Below, piece after piece: positions 36,907 through 44,700 of a stretch of DNA of 64,000 nucleotides. This stretch comes from Blastocatellia bacterium (GTDB lineage Bacteria; Acidobacteriota; Blastocatellia; UBA7656). The position numbers and the translations under genes were made by a program. Numbering within the stretch: the stretch's first letter is position 1; every line of letters starts with the position of its first letter. Where the stretch lies: contig DATENM010000054.1 of the NCBI GenBank assembly GCA_035275065.1, positions 186,001-250,000 of the forward strand, given 5' to 3'. The notes under the pieces are model-generated. The model ran no database searches and had not been told where the DNA came from. It saw nothing but the letters and a program-made list of their open reading frames with translations.

Positions 36907-37491
36907 ATGGTCACAGCAAATCCCCCGCATCCGTCGGCCCGCAGCCAGTGGGCGGTCTCCTACACGCAGAGCGACGTTGATACGATCCGCGAGCAGATCG
37001 AACAGAACGAAGCCACCAAGCGGCGCTGGTTGTGGCTGGTGCTGATGGTCGCGCTTGCGGCGCTCGCCGGCGTTGTCATCCTCCTGACGTCGAGCTATGC
37101 GCTCTACACCCGGAGCGAATCTGACAAGCGCCGCCTGAGCGACGAAAACGGCGCGCTGAAGAGTGGCGGCGAGCAGTGCCAGCAACAGCTCAAGACGGCG
37201 ACCGCCGCCCAGGAGCACGAAGCCCAGACACGCACAGAGGCGCAGACCCGACTAGGAACTTTGCTGCCCGCCGTTCTGCGCGGCTCGGCTTCAGAGAATG
37301 ACACCGCCGCCTTCGCGCACATGGTCGCGAGCCTGCCTTACAGCCGCGTCGAAGTCGAGCAGAAGCCGCCCGATAAACTCTTCCGTAACTGGCGCTACAA
37401 AGCCGGTGCGGATATGGAAGTCTACACGCTGGTCGGCGGCTTCGTTGACGGCAAATGGGTTATCCATTCGAACCTCGTGGCGCGCAAGTAA
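36907..37491 (+). CDS. membrane-anchored coiled-coil protein, function unknown
   Basis: Protein of 194 aa with one transmembrane helix (WLWLVLMVALAALAGVVILL) near residue 45. A charged coiled-coil-like stretch follows (KSGGEQCQQQLKTATAAQEHE), then a small C-terminal domain ending in YTLVGGFVDGKWVIHSNLVA. The first 40 residues look cytoplasmic and the rest external. The ATG is supported by GGAGGG, which overlaps a self-complementary sequence. It is not clearly linked to the genes on either side. Confidence 0.7.
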   Translation: MVTANPPHPSARSQWAVSYTQSDVDTIREQIEQNEATKRRWLWLVLMVALAALAGVVILLTSSYALYTRSESDKRRLSDENGALKSGGEQCQQQLKTATAAQEHEAQTRTEAQTRLGTLLPAVLRGSASENDTAAFAHMVASLPYSRVEVEQKPPDKLFRNWRYKAGADMEVYTLVGGFVDGKWVIHSNLVARK

Positions 37492-37647
37492 GCCCTCGTT
37501 TGCTTTGGCAATCACGCCCCTGGCCCGCTACGCCGGCAATGGCGCGGCAGGCGATTCTATTGCAAAGCGAAAGAGCCGTTTGTTACTATCCTAGCTAGCT
37601 GTTTCCGCAACGACAGCTCCCGTGATCAGGCCGGAGGAAGCTACTCA

Positions 37648-38256
37648 ATGACAGCCGCGCCCCGCGTAATCTTAGCGATAATCACTCTACTGGCATTGTT
37701 GACGGTGGTCGTGCTGGCGCGCGAGTTAGGGGCGCGCGAGGCGCGCGAGAAGGTCGCCGCCGCGCTCGGCATGGATAAGCCCGACCGCGTTCATATTAAA
37801 TCGATCACGCCCGGCTCCGGCAACCAGGCGATTGTCGAGGCGCAGTTCGATGCCGCCTTTCGCTTCACCACCGACCCGCAAGGCAACTGGCAAGCGGCGG
37901 AGGTCAGAACCGGCGACCGCAACTGGGAATCCATCGAGCTGATTCAGACCGCCGTCCGCAAAGAAAAAGCCCTGCGCACGACGGCTGATCTGCGCTCAAT
38001 CGTCACGGCGCTCGAAGCCTTCCGGCGCGAGCGCGGTTATTACGTCGTCGCCGACAATAACGCCGCCTTGATCGATAATCTCGCGCCGCGTTATCTGGGC
38101 GCTGTCCTCAGGCTCGACGCCTGGTCGCACGAGTTTCAATACAAAGGCAGCGAGAGCGCGTACCGGCTGACGAGCCTCGGCGCTGACGGCAAGGCCGGTA
38201 GCGGCGACGAGATCGTTTTTGAAAACGGCCAGTTGGTCAAAGGAGCGAGCCAGTGA
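37648..38256 (+). CDS. exported protein with pseudopilin (GspG-like) C-terminal motif
   Basis: Protein of 202 aa with an N-terminal hydrophobic helix (VILAIITLLALLTVVVL). The C-terminal part carries DLRSIVTALEAFRRERGYY and the LTSLGADGKAGSGDEIV ending, which matches the calcium-binding C-terminus of type II secretion major pseudopilins. It lacks the usual prepilin leader GFTLxE, so it is not a normal pseudopilin but a GspG-derived domain on another anchor. GGAGGA precedes the ATG. The next gene overlaps by four bases, so the two are coupled. Confidence 0.65.
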   Translation: MTAAPRVILAIITLLALLTVVVLARELGAREAREKVAAALGMDKPDRVHIKSITPGSGNQAIVEAQFDAAFRFTTDPQGNWQAAEVRTGDRNWESIELIQTAVRKEKALRTTADLRSIVTALEAFRRERGYYVVADNNAALIDNLAPRYLGAVLRLDAWSHEFQYKGSESAYRLTSLGADGKAGSGDEIVFENGQLVKGASQ

Positions 38257-38765
38257 CCACCCGCACCGATGCGAGCGGACAGGCGACGCTTGAGGCACGC
38301 GTTGCCGAAGCGCAGCGCCGCGCCGGCATGGTCGTTATGGCGATCATCGTCACCATCGTGATGTATGTCGCTATCGCGCTATATATCGCCGGCTCGCGGC
38401 AATCGCCGGGGCTCACGGAACAGACACGCATCGGCTTTTACGCGGCGGCGGCCTTTCTAGCACTTGGCTCGATCTTCTTCCGCCGCACCCAGATGGGTCG
38501 CACGCGCCTCGAAGTGGTCGCCGGACTGCGCGGCATCAGTGGGTTATTGAAGCACTTTTTCCGCGTCACCATCGTCAGCATCGCGATGGCCGACCTGATC
38601 GGCTTGCTGGCGCTGATGGCGGGCTTTTTCGGCGGCGATCAGAATGACCTGGCGCGCTTCGGCGTCGTGGCGATTGCCGTCGCGCTCTACAACTACCCGC
38701 GCCTGCGGTCGTGGCAGCGGGCGGCAGAGTATTTCGCCGAGACCGTGCCCGGCAGCAACGAGTGA
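38253..38765 (+). CDS. small integral membrane protein, function unknown
   Basis: A 170-aa protein with about four hydrophobic segments (MVVMAIIVTIVMYVAIALYI is the first). The GTG start overlaps the preceding TGA, and AAAGGAG sits about seven bases upstream, so the pair is translationally coupled. No family was recognised. Confidence 0.7.
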   Translation: MTTRTDASGQATLEARVAEAQRRAGMVVMAIIVTIVMYVAIALYIAGSRQSPGLTEQTRIGFYAAAAFLALGSIFFRRTQMGRTRLEVVAGLRGISGLLKHFFRVTIVSIAMADLIGLLALMAGFFGGDQNDLARFGVVAIAVALYNYPRLRSWQRAAEYFAETVPGSNE

Positions 38766-38843
38766 GCATCAATCGTTTCGTAGAGTAACCCGCGCAAGCC
38801 GACGGCTGGCGCCGCATTCATGATAGAGAAAGGAAGTTTAACT

Positions 38844-40958
38844 TTGACGAAGAACAAGATGGTGAGAAGCGCCGCGCTGGCGCTGGCGATTGTGGTCGCG
38901 CCCGTCGCGCCAATGAGCGCCAGCCTGAAAGCCGCCCCCAGAGCCGGTTTCGCGGCGCAGGATAGCAAAGACACGCAGGCCGACAAGCGCGCCCAGGCGG
39001 CAAAGAAATATCTCGAAGCCAAGCGTCTCGAAGACACCGGCAACCTGCCGGCGGCGGTCGCGGCATACAAAGAAGCGGTGGCGCTCGACCCGGCGTCAGT
39101 TGATTTGCGCACCACGCTCGGCGCGCTTTATCTCAAGAACCGCAACACGATTGACGCCGAGGCGCAGGCGCGCGAGGCGCTAAAGATTGCGCCTGACAAC
39201 GCCCAGGTTCACAAGCTGCTGGCTCGCGTCTTCGTCGCGCAGACTTTCGTCGGCACCACGGTCGCCAAGGACAAAGCGCGCGCCGCCATCGCCGAGCTGG
39301 AGCAGGTCGTTAAGCTCGATCCCACGGCCAAGGTCGAAGTCGGCGACCGCGAGATGCCGGCCATGACGGTCATCGGCGAGCTTTACTGGACGCTCGAAGA
39401 GCAGGACAAAGCGCTCGACGCGTTCAAGAAAGTCTCCGAGGGCAATGCCACCGCCGACGAGGCGCACTTCCAGCTGGCGTCGCTCTACTTCCAGAAGCGC
39501 AAGTACCGCGACGCCGCGCAGATTGCCCGCAAGGCTTACGAGATCAATCCGAAGTCGCCGCAGTACGCCAGCCTGCTGGCGAAATCGCTGCTCTACATAG
39601 GCCGCACCCAGGAAGCGCTCGACATCTATAAAAAGGCCATCGGCATCAAGGACGCTTCAGCGAAAACCCCGAAGGACAGCAAAGACCAGGACGACGATGG
39701 TGACGTGATGCACGGCGGCACGGCGCTGTCGCCGCTGATCTTTGATTACGCCGAGGCGCTGGTCTATGCGGGCCGTTACGACGACGCGGCCAAGACGCTC
39801 GACCCGCTGCTGAAGCTGTTGCGCAAGGAATCGCCGGCTTACCTGCAAGCGGTTCGCATCAAGACCGACGCGCTCAAGCGCGCCGGCAAGCGCGACGAGG
39901 CGGTGCAGGTTCTCGAAGAGGCGCTCAAGGGACAGGACGTGTCGGACAGCTTGCCGCTGGTCTATTCGCTCGCCGAAACCTACGAAGGCAACCTGCAATT
40001 CGACAAGGCCATCTCGATTTATGAAGAAGCCTTGAACTCGATTGTTAACCCCGATGGCACGGTCAGCAGCAACGAGCAGAGCAAGAACGCGGCGCGCGTC
40101 ATCCTGCAACGCATCGGCCTGGCCTATCGCCTGTCGGGCAAGCGCGACAAGGCGATGGAGACCTTCGAGAAGATGAAGAAGGTGCTGGGCACGGACTCGG
40201 CAGTCGCCGATCAGCTCATCATTGACACGCTGATCAACGAGGGCAAATTCAAAGAGGCGCTTGAGGCGGCAAACGCCGCCGTGACGCGCTTCCCTGACGA
40301 GCGCGGCTTGAAGTTTCAGCGCGCCCAGGCCGCCGGGCGGCTGGGCGACATGCAGACTGCCGACGCAACGCTGCGCGGCCTGCTCAAGCAGTCGTCGGAA
40401 GACATTGACGTTTACCTCTACTGGTCGAGCGTGCAGTTGGAAGCCAATCAGTTGAAAGAGGCCGAAGACAGCGCCCGCAAGGCCATCGATCTTGATCCTA
40501 AAGATGTCGGGCCGCTGATCACTCTGTCGAGCATTCAGGAGCGCCAGAAGAAGCTCAAGGAGTCAGAAGCGACGCTGCGCCGGGCGCTCGACATTGACCC
40601 CGACAACGCGACGGTGCTGAATAACCTCGGCTACTTTCTCGCCGACCGCAACGAGCGGCTGGCTGAAGCCGAGGCGCTGATCCGCCGCGCCGTGAACATC
40701 GAGCCGACCAACGGGTCTTTTCTGGATTCGCTCGGCTGGCTGCTCTATCGTCAGAATAAGCTGCCGGAAGCGCAGAAGTATCTTGAGCTGGCGGTGATCT
40801 ATCAGTCGCGCTCGGCGACGATTCACGATCACCTGGGCGACCTTTACAAAAAGACCGGTCAGACCGACAAGGCGCGCGCCAAGTGGGAAGACGCCCTCAA
40901 GCTCGCGACCGAGCCGGACGAGATCAAGCGCATCAAAGAGAAGTTGGGTAAGAAGTAG
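38844..40958 (+). CDS. large exported TPR-repeat protein
   Basis: Protein of 704 aa consisting of tandem tetratricopeptide repeats after a signal-like N-terminus (ALALAIVVAPVAPMSA). Repeats are clear at PAAVAAYKEAVALDPASVDL, EAQAREALKIAPDNAQVHKL, DKALDAFKKVSEGNATA, and the block near the end (DPDNATVLNNLGYFLADRN). Such arrays are protein-binding scaffolds, often in periplasmic assembly or secretion. The TTG start is chosen because AAAGGA lies nine bases upstream; an ATG eight codons earlier and one five codons later are alternatives. Confidence 0.8.
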   Translation: MTKNKMVRSAALALAIVVAPVAPMSASLKAAPRAGFAAQDSKDTQADKRAQAAKKYLEAKRLEDTGNLPAAVAAYKEAVALDPASVDLRTTLGALYLKNRNTIDAEAQAREALKIAPDNAQVHKLLARVFVAQTFVGTTVAKDKARAAIAELEQVVKLDPTAKVEVGDREMPAMTVIGELYWTLEEQDKALDAFKKVSEGNATADEAHFQLASLYFQKRKYRDAAQIARKAYEINPKSPQYASLLAKSLLYIGRTQEALDIYKKAIGIKDASAKTPKDSKDQDDDGDVMHGGTALSPLIFDYAEALVYAGRYDDAAKTLDPLLKLLRKESPAYLQAVRIKTDALKRAGKRDEAVQVLEEALKGQDVSDSLPLVYSLAETYEGNLQFDKAISIYEEALNSIVNPDGTVSSNEQSKNAARVILQRIGLAYRLSGKRDKAMETFEKMKKVLGTDSAVADQLIIDTLINEGKFKEALEAANAAVTRFPDERGLKFQRAQAAGRLGDMQTADATLRGLLKQSSEDIDVYLYWSSVQLEANQLKEAEDSARKAIDLDPKDVGPLITLSSIQERQKKLKESEATLRRALDIDPDNATVLNNLGYFLADRNERLAEAEALIRRAVNIEPTNGSFLDSLGWLLYRQNKLPEAQKYLELAVIYQSRSATIHDHLGDLYKKTGQTDKARAKWEDALKLATEPDEIKRIKEKLGKK

Positions 40959-40994
40959 CTCTCGATTAAGTCAGCGTCCGAATTTAGAAAGCGG

Positions 40995-41054
40995 AATGCC
41001 GAACGATGAGTGAGGCGGGGTGTAGCAACTCCGAATCACTCATCATTCGACATT
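40995..41054. repeat. word-palindrome repeat, element C
   Basis: Arms at 40995-41018 and 41031-41054 match in 20 of 24 positions as reverse complements; the core word is GATGAGTGA/TCACTCATC. A trailing fragment (CTGACTGCTGACTGG) resembles the CTGACTCC word of element B. Confidence 0.65.
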
Positions 41055-41114
41055 TAATTCCTCTGGGTCTGACTGCTGACTGGTGATTCTAGATTTTCAA
41101 TTCTTCAGGTGAAT

Positions 41115-41747
41115 ATGTATCGCAGGTTCGGCCTCTCTCTACTGGCAATCGTGCTGACGCTTATGGCCACGGCCTACGCGCAGCAGGACAATGGCAAGCA
41201 ATCGCGTCAGGCACCGTCGCGGGTCGATAGTTTGCGAATCGAGCGCCGCCCCGCGTTGGGGCCGCCCACCCCAGGCAATGCAGAAGACGAGCACAACGTC
41301 TACACGGACGATGATGTGCTCAGCCCCGAGCCGCGTGATCCGCGGCTCGGCGAAGTCGAATCGCTCGAAATGCAATGCTTCAACGAAGTGAATCGCCTGC
41401 GCGTCGCCCACCGCCTGAGCCCGCTGGCCTTTAACGAAGGCTTGCAGCGCGTCGCCCGCGATTACAGCCGCCGCATGGCCGAAGAGAAGTTCTTTTCGCA
41501 CGACGACCCCGACGGCCACACGGTGCGCGAGCGCGTGTCTGACGCGCGCATCCACTGGCGCGTGCTGGGCGAGAACCTCGCTTACTCGAACGGCTACATC
41601 AACCCTGTCGCCGTCAGCGTGACGGGCTGGATGGACAGCCCCGGCCATCGCCGCAACCTGCTCGACCAGATGTGGCGGCAGACCGCCATCGGCGTGTGGA
41701 TCAGCGCCAACGGCACGGTCTACTTCACAGAGATTTTCATGCTCTAA
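41115..41747 (+). CDS. secreted CAP (SCP/YkwD) domain protein
   Basis: Protein of 210 aa with a signal peptide (LSLLAIVLTLMATAYA). The CAP domain starts at ECFNEVNRLR-like sequence (LEMQCFNEVNRLRVAHRLS), contains FFSHDDPDGHTVRERV, and ends with the GHRRNLLDQMW signature and AIGVWISANGTVYFTEIF. Bacterial CAP proteins are extracellular; their activity is mostly unknown. The ATG is preferred over a GTG two codons upstream, though neither has a strong ribosome binding site. Its stop overlaps the stop of the convergent 1665-aa gene. Confidence 0.85.
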   Translation: MYRRFGLSLLAIVLTLMATAYAQQDNGKQSRQAPSRVDSLRIERRPALGPPTPGNAEDEHNVYTDDDVLSPEPRDPRLGEVESLEMQCFNEVNRLRVAHRLSPLAFNEGLQRVARDYSRRMAEEKFFSHDDPDGHTVRERVSDARIHWRVLGENLAYSNGYINPVAVSVTGWMDSPGHRRNLLDQMWRQTAIGVWISANGTVYFTEIFML

Positions 41748-44700
41748 TGCTTGCCGGTGGTGTTCGGGAAAGCGATGTCGCCCGGCTCGCCCCACTGGCT
41801 GAAGATGTAGGCCGTGTAGTTCATCGAGGACTTCGGCACGATCCACACCCCTTGTGATTCCCTCCAGATGCCAGGGTCAGCTTTGCCGTCGCCATCAAAA
41901 TCACCGACCACCGGCGTGTCGCCAAGCGAGGGATAGCCCGCCGGCACAAACAACGGCTGCCCCGCCGCGAAGCTATAATTTCGACTCGACAGCAGAATCG
42001 AATACGTCGCGCTCTGGCCGCCCGACGGCGGCACCAGATAACCGAAGTCGGCGACGCCATCGCCGTCGAAGTCGGCGCAGACCGGCTGCAAGCCGGCGCC
42101 GCCCCAGTTGTAGAAGATCAGGCTACTGGTGCTGTAATTCCGCGACGACTTCAGAATGGCCCACAGCCCTTCATGGTAGTAGCCGATGTCGGCCTTGCCA
42201 TCGTGATCGAAGTCGGCGGCCACCGGCACATCACCCAACTGTCCCCACTGCGCGAAGATGTAGGTCGTGTAGTTGGTTGATGACTTCGGAATGATCCAGA
42301 TGCCTTGCGAGGCGCGCCAGATGCCGGGGTCAGCAAGGCCATCGCCGTCGAAGTCAGCCACCATCGGAATGTCGCCAAGCGAGGGATAGCCCGCCGGCAC
42401 AAACAACGGCTGCCCCGCCGCGAAGCTATAATTTCGACTCGACAGCAGAATCGAATACGTCGCGCTCTGGCCGCCCGACGGCGGCACCAGGTAAGCAATA
42501 TCGGCCAGGCCATCGCCATCAAAGTCCGCACAGATGGGCTGCAAGCCGCTGCCGCCCCAGCTAAAGAATCGCGAACTGCCCGGGCTGAAGGATTGCCCTG
42601 ACTTTAAGAAGCCCCACAGGCCGTTGCGATAATAACCCATATCGGTCTTCGCATCGCCGTCGAAATCCATCTTGATATAGCTCAGCCCGACCGCCGGGAG
42701 GCCCGCTTGAGTGACACTGAAGACTTGATCGCCGACCGAGATGCTGCCGGTGCGCGCGTTGGTATCGGGATTCGCGGCGACCGAATAGCTGACCGTTCCA
42801 TTCTGAGTGCCCGCGCCGCTCGTGATGGTGATCCAACTGCTGTTGCTTTGCGCTACCCAGCTACAGCCGCCCGGCGACGTGACCGTGATCGAGCCGTTGC
42901 CAGGGCTCGGCCCGAAAAGCTGCGAAGTCGGCGTCAGCGATTGCCCGCAATCGGTTCCTCCCTGGCTGACGGTGAAGGTCACTCCGGCAATCGTCATCGT
43001 GCCGCTGCGCGATACGCCGTTGTTGGCGGCGACCGAATAGCTCACCGAGCCGTCGCAACAACCGTCGCTTGCGGTGATCGTGATCCAGTCGGCGTTGCTC
43101 TGCGCTTGCCAGGTGCAATTGCTGCCGCGGGTGACGTGGACGGAGGCGCTGCCGCCGCTTGCCGGGAAGGTCTGGCCGGGCGGCGATAGAGTCGTCTGTG
43201 GGTTGGACACCGCCAGCGTCTTGGTGGCCGCATTGTTGGCGACTGGCGAATCAAAAGAGGCCGAGTCCACCGTAGCCGTGCTGCTGATGGTCAGCGTGTT
43301 GTCATTCGAGCAACTGACCGTCGCGCCAAAGACGAAGCGTATCGTCTCGCCGACCGCAAGGATGTTGCGTGTGCCGATGATGCCCGTGCCGCCGATGTTG
43401 CACTGTGCCGTGCTGTCTGAGGTGCAACTTTCAAAGCTCAAGGACGGGGACAGCTCGACGTGGGCGACGACCGCATACGCCGGGTCGGGGCCGTTGTTGG
43501 TCACCGTGACCCTGAACTGAATCGGCGCACCGGCCGTGTAGGGCGGCGAGCCGAACGGCTGCATAGTCAGGTCGAGGCTGAGGTCGGAAGACAGGGTCGG
43601 CTCGGCGACCAGGCGGGTGATGAAGGCATCCGAAGCCCCCGACAATGACGGTTGGAACACACCGGCGGTCGTCGGGAAATTGCTGTTTTTGGTCGTGCCC
43701 ACGAGATGTGCGCGGTTTGATGCGTCAACCGCGACGCCGTAACCCACGTCGTAATAGCCGCCGATCTGTGTCGAGTAGACGAGGCCGGTCGCGCCCGGGT
43801 TGAACTTGCTGATGAAGACCTTGCTGTAGGTATAGTCGGCAGAGGCCCCGTACGTACCACGCGTCGTTGGAAAATTCGGCGAGTGCGAGTAACCGGTGAC
43901 GTAGGCGTTGCCGTCCGCATCCACCGCGATGGCATTGCCGGTCTCGGCATTAACCCCTCCCAGGTATGTCGAGTAAATCAGCCCCGTCCCCGCGGCGTTT
44001 AGCTCTGTGACGAAGGCGTCGAGGGTGGCGCCGCCGCAAGCGGCGTAGATCGTTTGCGTGTCGAGCGGATCAATGGCTAGCCTGGTGACCCCCACCCCCG
44101 CCAGTCCCGACCCGCACACGTTCCAGGTCGCCCCGGCGTCCGTCGTCTTAAAGACTCCCTGATTCGTGCCCGCGTAGATGACCGATGAATTGTCCGGCGC
44201 GAGGGCCAGCGCACCGACGCTGAGGCTCGCCAGGCCGTTATTCTTCGTTTGCCATGTGCTGCCGCCGTCCGTGCTCTTGTACACCCCGCCGGAAGAGCTG
44301 ACGTAAACGATGGCGGCGTTCACCGGGTCGACCGCTATGGCGCTGGGTGAAGTATACAGACCCGTCAAGTACCAGTTGCCGCCGCCGTTCGTGCTCTTGT
44401 ACAGCGCATGATTCTCGCCCGCGTAGACGACCGCGCCATTCCCAGGGGCGACGCGCACGGGCCCGCCCTGGCCGGCCTTCACTTTGGTCCAGCTGCCGCC
44501 GCCGTTCGTTGACTTGGAAACGCCGTAACCATTGGAGGCGTAAATCGTTTGCGGGTTCGACGGGTCAAGCTCCAGAGCATTGATTGCCGTGTCATCCAGG
44601 CCGCTGTTGATCGCCGTCCAGGTAACGCCCGCGTTTGTCGTCTTGTACACACCGTAACCGTAGGCGCCGGCATACACGGTCGAGGGGGTGACCGGGTCAA

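Noticed and set aside
37492..37647. Possible tRNA or structured RNA between two membrane-protein genes
   Set aside because: No cloverleaf, T-loop or acceptor pairing could be found; only short local complementarity is present.
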